DNA from: Brucella grignonensis
GTDB taxonomy: Bacteria; Pseudomonadota; Alphaproteobacteria; Rhizobiales; Rhizobiaceae
Length of the DNA: 64,000 bases
Assembly (NCBI RefSeq): GCF_002252505.1
Contig: NZ_NNRL01000163.1
Span: 1 to 64,000 of the forward strand
Reading direction: 5' to 3'
Part shown: positions 37,520-45,997 of the stretch, piece by piece
Position numbering within the stretch: position 1 is the first letter of the stretch
Layout: every line of letters begins with the position of its first letter
Made by a program: the position numbers and the translations under genes
Notes under the pieces: generated by a model
What the model was told of the DNA's origin: nothing
The model's database searches: none
Seen by the model: only the letters and a program-made list of their open reading frames with translations

Positions 37520-37705
37520 TTAGGCCGTCTGGTTTGAAAGTGCCAGGGCGCAGTCTCTCCACGCACTGACTGCAGTTCCCTGCGTCGCATTTTCTACAAC
37601 AATATGCTTTCCATCAAATACACCCGATGCAATCCAGTGACGTGCTTCTCGCTGATACACATCGATCGTAATACCCAGCTGTTCTACTTTGGCTTCTGCC
37701 AGCAT
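37520..37705 (-). CDS. small hypothetical protein
   Basis: 61 residues from ATG 37705, with GGAG eight bases upstream. Composition is protein-like (LAEAKVEQLGITIDVYQREA, then HWIASGVFDGKHIVVENATQ), amphipathic with no membrane segment, and the frame continues upstream to 37780 without the look of coding sequence. It lies 125 bases after ngg on the same strand and converges with the wga-type operon. No family is recognised; reality is likely but not certain. Confidence 0.45.
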   Translation of the reverse strand: MLAEAKVEQLGITIDVYQREARHWIASGVFDGKHIVVENATQGTAVSAWRDCALALSNQTA

Positions 37706-37830
37706 ATATTTTGCTCCACGAATGATGAATCTTGGGCGAAGGTCGCAATATAGACCAAATCCACGACAATCCGATGTCACGTTTGTGCTACCGGATTGTG
37801 AATGGCATTTTCAGTACAAACAAACTTTTG

Positions 37831-39636
37831 TTATGGAATGTTGGTTCCCAATTGCGGAAACAAACATTCAACAAAACGCGCAGCTGTGGGCTGCGGTTCA
37901 TGATTGGCCAAGCCAGGCCGTTCATTGGCTTCAATGAACACATATTCCGGTGTCTCGGGTGACTTCACCATGAAATCGATGCCGACTACCGGAATTTCAA
38001 TTGCGCGCGCTGCCTTGCATGCAGCATCTACCAATGTTTTGTCCACGGTCGCCGTCACATCGTGAATCGTGCCGCCGGTGTGAAGGTTAGCCGCTTTACG
38101 AACCGTAATTTCGCGTCTGTCTGCAAGTACATCATCAAGTATCAGACCTTGCTGCTCAAGACAACGCTTGGTTTCAGCATCTATCGGAATACGGCTCTCG
38201 CCACCCGTGGCGGCAAGGCGGCGACGAGACTGCGTTTCGATAAGCTTGCGTATGGTCGATTTTCCATCGCCAATCACGCGTGGAGGTCTGCGCACGGCAG
38301 CTGCAACCAGTTTGTAATCGATAATCATCAGCCGCAGATCTTCGCCCTCGAAACAGGCTTCGAGCAGAACATTATCGCAGACATCGCGCGCCTGTCTGAT
38401 CGCTGCCCGCAGGTCTTTCATCGTTGAAATGCCAACGGAAATGCCGCGCCCCTGTTCCCCGCGTGCAGGTTTCACGACCAGCTTTCCGTGTTTTTCAAGG
38501 AAGACTTGGAGCGTTTCGTCCGAGCCGTCGGCAGGAATTTGTTCAGGCACGACAAGTCCCGCCTTGGCCACTGTGCGTCGAGTGACTGCCTTGTCATCGC
38601 AGATTGACATGGCAACGCCGGATGTCATTTCAGACAGGCTCTCGCGGCAATGGATCGACCGTCCGCCATGGGACAGGCGAAAAAAGCCTCCCTTGGCATC
38701 GGTGATGTCCACATGCACGCCGCGCCGCAACGCTTCATCGACGATGATGCGCGCATAAGGGTTGAGTGCATCGACGGAGCTGATTGGAAGTGCGAAGAAC
38801 TTCTCGTTGATTGCATTCTTGCGCTTGATTGCAAAAAGCGGAACGCGGCGAAACTTCAGCTTTTCATAAAGCCTGATCGCATTGTCATTGTCATAAAGAA
38901 CCGACAGATCGACGTGATTGAGCCCGCGTGCCTGAAAATGTTCGGCAAGCTTGCGCACCAGTTTTTCGCCAATGCCCGGCTGACGTGCCTGCGGATGAAC
39001 GGCTAGGCACCAGAGCGAGCCGCCCTGATCGGGATCGTTGAACAACCGCTGGTGGTTGATGCCTGTAACTGTGCCAACAATTTCGCCCGTTGTATCATCC
39101 TGTGCCACAAAATAAGTGACGGCGCGATTATCGCGCTCGCTGGAAAAGAAATCAGCACGCAGTTGCACCATGCCACAGGCGGCATAGACGGCATTGATGC
39201 CGTCTGCATCTATTTCGGATACCGCACGGCGAATGCTGATACCGCGTGTGCGGCGACCACCGGCGCGATAGTTGGAAAGTTCAAGCCGAAAAGTGTGCGA
39301 AGGGTCGAGGAAGATTTCCTGTGGTGCCTGCGACAGCAGCACATGTGGATCGCTGACATAGAACAGGATATCGCGGCTGGCCGGGGCTTCTGCCCGCAAA
39401 GCTTCGATGATCGCTTCATTATTCTCAAAGGTTTGCGCGAAAAGCAGCCGCCCCCAACCGCAATCCAGAACCACATTGCGGTTGGCTGAGCGACCTTCCT
39501 CCTGATTACCCCCATGCAAATGCTCTTGATAAAAGCCCGCGCTTTCCGGTGTACGCAACCTCGTGAGCCTGTGCGAGAAAGCGTTTTTGCCCCTTGCTTT
39601 CTGCCGGGTCCTTTCAACCTCACCTGTCTTTTTCAT
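37831..39636 (-). CDS. ngg: N-acetylglutaminylglutamine synthetase (GNAT plus ATP-grasp)
   Basis: 601 residues from ATG 39636, preceded by GGAGGAATAAA; the longer frame to 39828 overlaps asnO and lacks coding character. The GNAT acetyltransferase domain (about 120-290) has LWCLAVHPQARQPGIGEKLV, the acetyl-CoA loop, and NAIRLYEKLKFRRVPLFAI. The ATP-grasp domain (about 330-590) has KLVVKPARGEQGRGISVGI, FIEANERPGLANHEP and YKLVAAAVRRPPRVIGDGKS. This fusion is the Ngg family, which acetylates glutamine and joins two glutamines for the osmolyte NAGGN. Seventeen bases follow the partner asnO, forming a two-gene unit. Confidence 0.9.
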   Translation of the reverse strand: MKKTGEVERTRQKARGKNAFSHRLTRLRTPESAGFYQEHLHGGNQEEGRSANRNVVLDCGWGRLLFAQTFENNEAIIEALRAEAPASRDILFYVSDPHVLLSQAPQEIFLDPSHTFRLELSNYRAGGRRTRGISIRRAVSEIDADGINAVYAACGMVQLRADFFSSERDNRAVTYFVAQDDTTGEIVGTVTGINHQRLFNDPDQGGSLWCLAVHPQARQPGIGEKLVRKLAEHFQARGLNHVDLSVLYDNDNAIRLYEKLKFRRVPLFAIKRKNAINEKFFALPISSVDALNPYARIIVDEALRRGVHVDITDAKGGFFRLSHGGRSIHCRESLSEMTSGVAMSICDDKAVTRRTVAKAGLVVPEQIPADGSDETLQVFLEKHGKLVVKPARGEQGRGISVGISTMKDLRAAIRQARDVCDNVLLEACFEGEDLRLMIIDYKLVAAAVRRPPRVIGDGKSTIRKLIETQSRRRLAATGGESRIPIDAETKRCLEQQGLILDDVLADRREITVRKAANLHTGGTIHDVTATVDKTLVDAACKAARAIEIPVVGIDFMVKSPETPEYVFIEANERPGLANHEPQPTAARFVECLFPQLGTNIP

Positions 39637-39652
39637 TTTATTCCTCCCCACC

Positions 39653-41443
39653 TCAGGCTTCCCCAACTTGTGCTTCCTGAGTTTGAAGCCACATTTCAAG
39701 CAGCCCGGCCTGCCAGAGTTCTGAACCGCGCAGAGGTGTGATGTGTTCGGAAGGGTTTGCGAACAGGCGATCAAGATAATCGCGCTGGAATAGTCCTCGT
39801 TCACGCGCTTTCTGCGATGACAAAGCATCGCGCAGCATGTCGAGGTAGGGGCCAGCGATATATTTGAGCTGCGGCACTGGGAAGTAACCCTTCTTGCGAT
39901 CGATCACCTCGCTTGGCACGACCTTGCGGGCGACATCCTTCAGGATGCCCTTGCCGCCATCCCGCAGCTTTTCTTCTGGCGGCATACGCGCTGCAAGTTC
40001 CACGAGTTCATGGTCGAGAAACGGTACGCGGGCTTCCAGTCCCCAGGCCATGGTCATGTTGTCGACGCGTTTGACCGGGTCATCGACCAGCATGATGTTG
40101 CTGTCGAGACGAAGCGCGCGATCAACGGGTGTATCCGCGCCGTCGCGCAACAAATGCTCTTCGATGAGTTCGCGGCTATAGTCGCGATCCGGCATCCATT
40201 CAGACGAAAGCTGGGTTTTCAGTACATCATGCGAGCGGTCGCAGAATGCCTTCGCGTAATCGCTGACCACATCGTTGGAATCGACCAGAGGTGGATACCA
40301 GTGGTAACCAGCAAAGACCTCGTCGGCACCCTGACCGGATTGCACAACCTTGATATGCTTGGAAACTTCCTTTGACAGCAGATAAAAGCCGACATTGTCG
40401 TAAGAAACCATTGGCTCTGACATGGCGGCAATCGTGCCGGGAAGCGCATCCATCAGATCGGATGAGGGCACGAAAATCTTGTGATGGTCGGTGCCGAAAT
40501 GCTTGGCAATCAGGTCGGAATAGACGAATTCGTCGCCCTTTTCGCCATTGGCTTCTTCAAAGCCGACCGAAAAGCTCATGAGGCCGGTTTGGCCTGCTTC
40601 GGCAAGAAGGCCGACAATCAGGCTCGAATCCACACCACCTGACAAAAGAACGCCGACCGGCACGTCGGAGATCATGCGGCGTTTGACAGCAACGCGCAGC
40701 ATGTCGAGAAGCTGCTCCTGCCAGTCTTCACGGCTCATTGCGCTGTCATGAGCCAGACGGCTATGCGGCGGCTGCCAATAGGTGCGGTCGCGAAATTCGC
40801 CATTGGCCTGATAAACACGGATCGTTGCCGCAGGCAGCTTGCGCACACCGTTATAGATGGTGCGCGGTGGCGGAACCACAGCGTGGAAGCTCATATAATT
40901 ATGCAGTGCCGCGCGGTCGATTGAGGTATCGACACCGCCAGCCTTCACAAGGGCAGGCAGCGAGGAGGCAAAGCGCAGCGCGCCGCTGACCTCTGCCAGA
41001 TAAAGCGGCTTGATGCCAAAACGGTCACGGGCAAAAATCAGTCTGCCGGTATCGCGCTCATGGATGGCAAAGGCGAACATGCCGTAAAAGCGGGAGACGC
41101 ATTCCTCGCCCCAGGCATGCCATGCCTTGATGATGACTTCTGTGTCGCCATCGGAAAAGAAGCGGTAACCCTTGGCTTCGAGCTCAGCGCGCAATTCGCG
41201 GAAATTGTAAATGCAGCCGTTGAAGACAACGCTTATGCCAAGATCGGCGTCGATCATGGGTTGCTGGGATTTCTCGGACAGATCGAGAATTCTCAATCGC
41301 CGGTGTCCAAAGCCGACATTGCCACGCACAACGATGCCAGAAGCGTCTGGCCCTCTGGGGGCAAGAATATCTGCCATTTTCGAGATTGCCGAAACCGACG
41401 GTGTCGCACCGTCGAACCTGACTTCTCCGCAAATTCCACACAT
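39653..41443 (-). CDS. asnO: NAGGN amidotransferase, asparagine synthase family
   Basis: 596 residues from ATG 41443, which puts the catalytic Cys at position 2 (MCGICGEVRF) as class II glutamine amidotransferases need; the frame upstream must therefore be ignored. The glutaminase domain spans about 1-190 with RRLRILD and VFNGCIYNFRELR. The synthetase domain has the PP-loop LSGGVDSSLIVGLL near 260, GQGADEVFAGYHWYPP near 370, and LEARVPFLDHELVELA near 475. Next to ngg it is the enzyme that amidates acetyl-Gln-Gln to NAGGN rather than an AsnB for free asparagine. NAGGN accumulates under osmotic stress in S. meliloti and Pseudomonas. Confidence 0.9.
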   Translation of the reverse strand: MCGICGEVRFDGATPSVSAISKMADILAPRGPDASGIVVRGNVGFGHRRLRILDLSEKSQQPMIDADLGISVVFNGCIYNFRELRAELEAKGYRFFSDGDTEVIIKAWHAWGEECVSRFYGMFAFAIHERDTGRLIFARDRFGIKPLYLAEVSGALRFASSLPALVKAGGVDTSIDRAALHNYMSFHAVVPPPRTIYNGVRKLPAATIRVYQANGEFRDRTYWQPPHSRLAHDSAMSREDWQEQLLDMLRVAVKRRMISDVPVGVLLSGGVDSSLIVGLLAEAGQTGLMSFSVGFEEANGEKGDEFVYSDLIAKHFGTDHHKIFVPSSDLMDALPGTIAAMSEPMVSYDNVGFYLLSKEVSKHIKVVQSGQGADEVFAGYHWYPPLVDSNDVVSDYAKAFCDRSHDVLKTQLSSEWMPDRDYSRELIEEHLLRDGADTPVDRALRLDSNIMLVDDPVKRVDNMTMAWGLEARVPFLDHELVELAARMPPEEKLRDGGKGILKDVARKVVPSEVIDRKKGYFPVPQLKYIAGPYLDMLRDALSSQKARERGLFQRDYLDRLFANPSEHITPLRGSELWQAGLLEMWLQTQEAQVGEA

Positions 41444-41482
41444 AAAAAGGGTCAAAACCTCCATTGTCATCTATTTTGGAAC

Positions 41483-41526
41483 GCATTTCCGGACGCAAAA
41501 CCGGCTTCCACTTTTGCTGGAAATGC
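41483..41526. repeat. dispersed palindromic element of the Rhizobiales type
   Basis: Outer arms GCATTTCC/GGAAATGC (41483-41490, 41519-41526) enclose inner arms GCAAAA/TTTTGC (41494-41499, 41512-41517) around CCGGCTTCCAC. The arrangement, with GGACGCAAAACCGGCTTCC in the middle, matches from memory a palindrome found many times between genes in Brucella and relatives. It lies between the FadR-type gene and asnO and could act as an mRNA 3'-end stabiliser or terminator on either strand. Confidence 0.6.
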
Positions 41527-41617
41527 TCGAAACGAACAGGCCGTCGCGTGAGTTTTGGCGGCAGCCTGCATATTGGCTAATGCATGCGCGCCAGGATGGT
41601 TCCGAAATTTCTGATTT

Positions 41618-42391
41618 TTATGCGCTTTGTGCCTTTTTCAACTCGTTTTCCTTGGAAATCATATATTTTTCGGCAGAAATCATATGTTCCAGCGCGATTT
41701 TGCGCGCATCTTCGGCCCTGTTTTCAATCAGAGCGGTTAAAAGCCGATGCTGAAAAAGCAAGCCCTCCTCGCGGGATGCGGGCGTTGGATCGGCATAGAT
41801 CGAGCGGGCAACCGGCATATTGCGCAGCAGATTATGCGTTAGACCACACATGAAGCCGAGGAGCCGGTCCGGACACAGTTGTGCGAGTTGTGTATGAAAA
41901 TCCAGCTCTGCCACACGCTGCTGAAACTGGTCGTCCAGATTGGTCGGAGGGCGGTCGTAAAACCGCATCGTGCTCTCCAGTTTCGTGAGATCATCATTGC
42001 TCAATCTGCCGGCAAGGGATGCGGCGATCTCAGGCTCCAGCAGCTTGCGTAGGGAATAGATTTCCTGAAGGCTTGGCTGGTCAAAGAAGAAATAATTGCC
42101 GAGCATTTCCATCGCATGTTGTGCAGATGGTTCCGCAACGAAGACGCCGCCACCGGGGCCGGTGCGGGTGAAGAGCAGCCCTTGCGTTTCGAGCGCCTTC
42201 ATCGCCTCGCGCACAGTGCCCTTGGCTGCTTTGAACTGGTCGATAAGGTCTTTTTCCTGCGGCAGCCGATCACCGGGTTTGAGATGGTCCGTCTGGATCA
42301 CGTCTTTGATACGGTCAGCAATGACCTCAGGCCGCCGCTTTGATTTGGTCAGCGAAGCATTGTCCGATTTGCTGCGGCTGTTCCGGGCCAT
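41618..42391 (-). CDS. GntR/FadR-family transcriptional regulator
   Basis: 257 residues. The N-terminal winged helix has RPEVIADRIKDVIQ, LKPGDRLPQEKDLIDQF and KGTVREAMKALETQGLL, the classical GntR pattern. The FCD ligand-binding domain (about 105-245) is all-helical with EIYSLRKLLEPEIAASLAG and the metal-binding type residues D..H..H, here in ELDFHTQLAQL and FQHRLLTALI. Only six bases follow the ABC ATPase gene, so it ends the transporter operon. It probably responds to the transported dipeptide or an osmolyte-related amino acid and controls this locus. Confidence 0.85.
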   Translation of the reverse strand: MARNSRSKSDNASLTKSKRRPEVIADRIKDVIQTDHLKPGDRLPQEKDLIDQFKAAKGTVREAMKALETQGLLFTRTGPGGGVFVAEPSAQHAMEMLGNYFFFDQPSLQEIYSLRKLLEPEIAASLAGRLSNDDLTKLESTMRFYDRPPTNLDDQFQQRVAELDFHTQLAQLCPDRLLGFMCGLTHNLLRNMPVARSIYADPTPASREEGLLFQHRLLTALIENRAEDARKIALEHMISAEKYMISKENELKKAQSA

Positions 42392-42397
42392 ACCTTG

Positions 42398-43195
42398 CTA
42401 CTCTCTTTTCATACGCGGCGCGCTGTCTATCAGCTGACGTGTATAGGCATGTTGCGGCTTCGCAAAAAGGTCCTCGGCGGTCGCTTCCTCAACAATTTCC
42501 CCATAATACATGACGGCAACACGGTCGCTGATGGCTTCCACCACCGCAAGATCATGGCTGATGAAGAGATAGGACAGGCCGAACTGATGTTTCAGCTCAT
42601 CAAGCAGCAGCAGCACCTGCGCCTGAACAGAGACATCAAGCGCGCTCACCGGTTCATCCAGCACGATGATTTCGGCATCTGCCGCAAGTGTGCGGGCAAT
42701 GGCGATGCGCTGGGCCTGCCCGCCGGAAAACTCATGCGGATAGCGCAACAGGGTATCCTTTGGCATCTGCACGGCATCGAGCAGTTCTTCCATACGCTTC
42801 TGGCGCTGGTTACGATCAAGCCCGCCAAGCAGTTTCAGCGGAGTTTCAAGAATTTGCCGGATAGTCTTGCGCGGGTTGAGCGAGGCCACAGGGTCCTGAA
42901 ACACATATTGGATCACTTTGCTAAAAGCCCGCGGACCAGAGCGGCGAAGTGCGCTGGCATCCTGTCCGGCGATTTTCATCGTGCCGTCGCTCGGCTCTGT
43001 CAGCCCCACCAGCATTCGCGCCAGGGTGCTTTTTCCCGAGCCGCTTTCGCCTACGATTGCCAGTGTTTCGCCGCGCGCGAGATTGAGCGACACAGACTTG
43101 ACCGCTTCAACAGCATGGCGCTGTTTGCCGAAAAATGTGCGTCCGCCACCAAAGGTTTTGCTCAGATTGTGAACACTGATTGCAACCTGACTCAT
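42398..43195 (-). CDS. dipeptide-type ABC transporter ATPase, DppF-like
   Basis: 265 residues. Walker A GESGSGKST near 50, Q-loop YVFQDPVASLNPRKTI near 95, signature FSGGQAQR near 145, Walker B IIVLDEPVSALD near 165 and the H-loop FISHDLAVVEAISD. The tail has the HAYTRQLIDSAP segment of oligopeptide-type ATPases. ATG overlaps the stop of the fused permease-ATPase gene by four bases. It forms the second ATPase of the importer. Confidence 0.9.
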   Translation of the reverse strand: MSQVAISVHNLSKTFGGGRTFFGKQRHAVEAVKSVSLNLARGETLAIVGESGSGKSTLARMLVGLTEPSDGTMKIAGQDASALRRSGPRAFSKVIQYVFQDPVASLNPRKTIRQILETPLKLLGGLDRNQRQKRMEELLDAVQMPKDTLLRYPHEFSGGQAQRIAIARTLAADAEIIVLDEPVSALDVSVQAQVLLLLDELKHQFGLSYLFISHDLAVVEAISDRVAVMYYGEIVEEATAEDLFAKPQHAYTRQLIDSAPRMKRE

Positions 43196-44991
43196 GTGGC
43201 GGCCTCCGTCTGTTTGCGACTGAACAGCTTTGCTACGCGCTCATAGAAGTCCTTGCCGTGGCCAAGTTCCGGCACGCAGGCAATCAGCCGCTTGGTATAG
43301 CTGTGTTGCGGATTGGCGAGCACCTCTCTGGCGGTCCCTGTCTCGACGATCACCCCGTCTTTCATGACGGCAACGCGATCGCAGATTTCGGAAACGACGC
43401 CGAAGTCATGAGTGATGAACAAAAGCGCCATGCCGCGTTCGCGCTGCAGATCGCGTAAAAGCTCAAGAATGCGTGCCTGCACGGTCACATCAAGGGCGGT
43501 GGTCGGCTCATCGGCGACGATGATGTCGGGATCATTTGCAAGCGCCATGGCAATGCCGACCCGCTGACGCTGACCGCCGGAAAGCTGGTGCGGGTAATGA
43601 TCTGCACGCTCTTTTGCATCCGGAATACCCACTTTCTCCAGCAAGGCGATGGCTTCTGCCCGGCGTTTGGATGTACTGATCGATTTATGCGCAGCGATTG
43701 CTTCCTCGACCTGCTTACCGATTGAGTACATCGGATGCAGCGTGGTCAGCGGATCCTGAAATACATAGGCGACCTTGCTGCCGCGCGTCGCAGTCAGTTC
43801 GGTCTCCGTCATGTCGAGCACGTCTTTACCGTCCAGATAGATAGCGCCGCTGCGGATCAATCCGGGCGGAGAGGCGACCAGCCCCATGATGGAAAGTGCA
43901 GTCACGCTTTTGCCTGAGCCGCTTTCGCCGATCAGGCCAAGACATTCGCCGCGGTTAACATGCAGCGAAACATTGTTCACTGCTGGGGTATAGTTGTTAT
44001 TGTTGACGAAGCCCGTTTCGAGCTTTTCGACGGCCAGAGCTGCATCCAGCATCCTTGTCTTGGGCGCGGTTCTGTTCTTGGCGATTGCCGTTACCGAGCC
44101 GGGGCGGGCAAGAGCACCGGAACGCAAACGGGGATCAAGCACATCGCGAATGCCGTCGCCCAGCACATTGAGGCTGATGACAATCAGAAAGATCATCAGG
44201 CCCGGCACGATGGAAACATGCGGTGCCGTGAACATCTGCGCGCGGCCTTCGCCGAGCATCGAGCCAAGATCAGCCTGTGGCGGCTGCGCACCAAGACCCA
44301 GAAAGCTGAGGCCTGCCGTTTCAAGGATCATCCAGCCTGCCGTGGTTGACATGGTGATGACGATAACCGGCAGCACATTGGGCAACACTTCGGTAAGCAG
44401 GATTGAAATGTGCCCTTTGCCGGAAAGCCGGGCAGCATCGACAAATTCGCGATTGGCAAGGCCGAGTGTCGTGCCGCGCACATTACGTGCAAAAAACGGG
44501 ATGTTGACCACGGCAATTGCATAAAGCGCATTCATCAATCCCGGTCCGAGCGCGGCCACGATTGCAAGAGCCAGCAGGATATAGGGGAAGGCCATCAGCA
44601 TATCGATGCCGCGCATCATAAGATTGTCGGTGCGTCCGCCCGCATAGCCTGCGACAATGCCGATAGCCGAGCCGATCACGGCGGCAATCAGGGTGGCTGC
44701 GAAGCCAACCGCCACCGAGACGCGTGCGCCCCAGAGAAGGCGGCTCAGAATATCGCGTCCAAGCTGGTCTGTGCCCAGCAGATGCCCTGCAGAGAAGACC
44801 GGTTGTAGCCGGTTTGCGGGTGCTGTCGCATCCGGGTTGGGCAATGGCAGGATTGGCACGAGTATTATCAGCACGCAGATCAATGCGAGCAGAAAAAAGC
44901 CGAAAGCTGCAAGGCGATTGCTCATCAGCAAGCGCCACGACGACAGGCGTGCAGGAGCGGCTGGGCTGTAGGTTTCCGAAACGGCACTCAT
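43192..44991 (-). CDS. fused dipeptide-type ABC permease (DppC) and ATPase (DppD)
   Basis: 599 residues combining two usually separate subunits. Residues about 1-285 are a DppC permease with membrane helices (FGFFLLALICVLIILVPILP first), the GTDQLGRDILSRLLWG segment and the EAA loop region ARLSGKGHISILLTEVLPN. Residues about 315-590 are a DppD-like ATPase with Walker A GESGSGKSV, QDPLTTLHPMYSIG, LSGGQRQR, IIVADEPTTALD and FITHDFGVVSEICD. The DNA is continuous in frame across the linker (around SVTAIAKNRTAPKTRM), so it is a true fusion. Overlaps both neighbours by four bases. Confidence 0.9.
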   Translation of the reverse strand: MSAVSETYSPAAPARLSSWRLLMSNRLAAFGFFLLALICVLIILVPILPLPNPDATAPANRLQPVFSAGHLLGTDQLGRDILSRLLWGARVSVAVGFAATLIAAVIGSAIGIVAGYAGGRTDNLMMRGIDMLMAFPYILLALAIVAALGPGLMNALYAIAVVNIPFFARNVRGTTLGLANREFVDAARLSGKGHISILLTEVLPNVLPVIVITMSTTAGWMILETAGLSFLGLGAQPPQADLGSMLGEGRAQMFTAPHVSIVPGLMIFLIVISLNVLGDGIRDVLDPRLRSGALARPGSVTAIAKNRTAPKTRMLDAALAVEKLETGFVNNNNYTPAVNNVSLHVNRGECLGLIGESGSGKSVTALSIMGLVASPPGLIRSGAIYLDGKDVLDMTETELTATRGSKVAYVFQDPLTTLHPMYSIGKQVEEAIAAHKSISTSKRRAEAIALLEKVGIPDAKERADHYPHQLSGGQRQRVGIAMALANDPDIIVADEPTTALDVTVQARILELLRDLQRERGMALLFITHDFGVVSEICDRVAVMKDGVIVETGTAREVLANPQHSYTKRLIACVPELGHGKDFYERVAKLFSRKQTEAAT

Positions 44992-45935
44992 GTGCGTATC
45001 CTCGGATCAAGCATGGTCTGAAGGACATCGGCGAGCAGATTGAACAGCACATAGCTGGCTGCTACGATCAGCACGCCGCCCTGCACAAGCAGGATGTCAC
45101 GGGTCGAAATTGCCTTCACAAGCATGGCGCCGATACCGGGCCATTGAAACACGGTCTCGATATAGACCGCACCGCCCAGCACGAAGCCTGCCTGAATGCC
45201 GATAACGGGAATGACACTGACAAGGGCTGCACGAAAGGCGTGGCCGTAAATCACGCGACGCTCATTGAGCCCTTTGGCGCGTGCGGTGCGGATATAATCC
45301 TGACGCAGCACTTCAAGCATTGCGCCGCGCGTCAACCGGGCAATCACACCGGCAGCAACGACGGCAAGCGTCGATGCTGGCAGGATCAGATGACAGATAA
45401 GGTCCTTGAGATCGCCGCCGCCATAGACTGCATACATGCCCGATGCCGGAAGGATGCGCCAATGCACTGCGAAGAGATAAATCAGCAGAAGGCCAAGCCA
45501 GAATGACGGGATCGAAATGCCAGCCAGAACGATGAAGGTGATGGTGCGATCTGCCCAGCCAAACTGACGAACGGCTGAGACAATGCCTGCGAAAAGTCCG
45601 AAGATCGAACAGAGCACGAGAGCAACACCTGCCAGAATAAGCGTTGCCTGAAAGCGTTCCAGCACCTCATCCAGAACAGGACGATTGAGCACGAAGGAGC
45701 GACCGAAATCGCCGTGCAACAGATTGCCGATCCAGATGAAATATTGCTGGACCAGTGGCTTGTCGAGGCCGAGATCGCGATTGATACGCTCGACATTTTC
45801 CGGCGTCGCGTAAGAGCCGAGCAGGGCTGTGGCGGTATCGCCGGGAATAGACGCCATCACCAGAAAGACGATGATGGACAGCCCGAAAAGTACGGGAACG
45901 ACTGTGATAAGCCGCTTGAAGATATAGGCTGGCAT
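44988..45935 (-). CDS. dipeptide-type ABC transporter permease, DppB-like
   Basis: 315 residues from ATG 45935, the start that places the first membrane helix (LITVVPVLFGLSIIVFLV) right after MPAYIFKR, with GGAG-like GGAGGGCC upstream; the longer open frame is not coding-like. Six helices are visible; the loop ATPENVERINRDLGLDKPL and the EAA motif RTARAKGLNERRVIYGHAFR are DppB hallmarks. Inner-membrane partner of the fused permease-ATPase. Confidence 0.9.
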   Translation of the reverse strand: MPAYIFKRLITVVPVLFGLSIIVFLVMASIPGDTATALLGSYATPENVERINRDLGLDKPLVQQYFIWIGNLLHGDFGRSFVLNRPVLDEVLERFQATLILAGVALVLCSIFGLFAGIVSAVRQFGWADRTITFIVLAGISIPSFWLGLLLIYLFAVHWRILPASGMYAVYGGGDLKDLICHLILPASTLAVVAAGVIARLTRGAMLEVLRQDYIRTARAKGLNERRVIYGHAFRAALVSVIPVIGIQAGFVLGGAVYIETVFQWPGIGAMLVKAISTRDILLVQGGVLIVAASYVLFNLLADVLQTMLDPRIRT

Positions 45936-45997
45936 TGGCCCTCCTTCGCTTCGTTTTGGCAAAACTGCGCCAGCGGCCTTAACGCTGGCGCAAAGCT

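Noticed and set aside
39637..39828. 64-residue N-terminal extension of Ngg
   Set aside because: It lies inside the asnO coding region and reads as its shadow; GGAGGA before ATG 39636 fixes the start.
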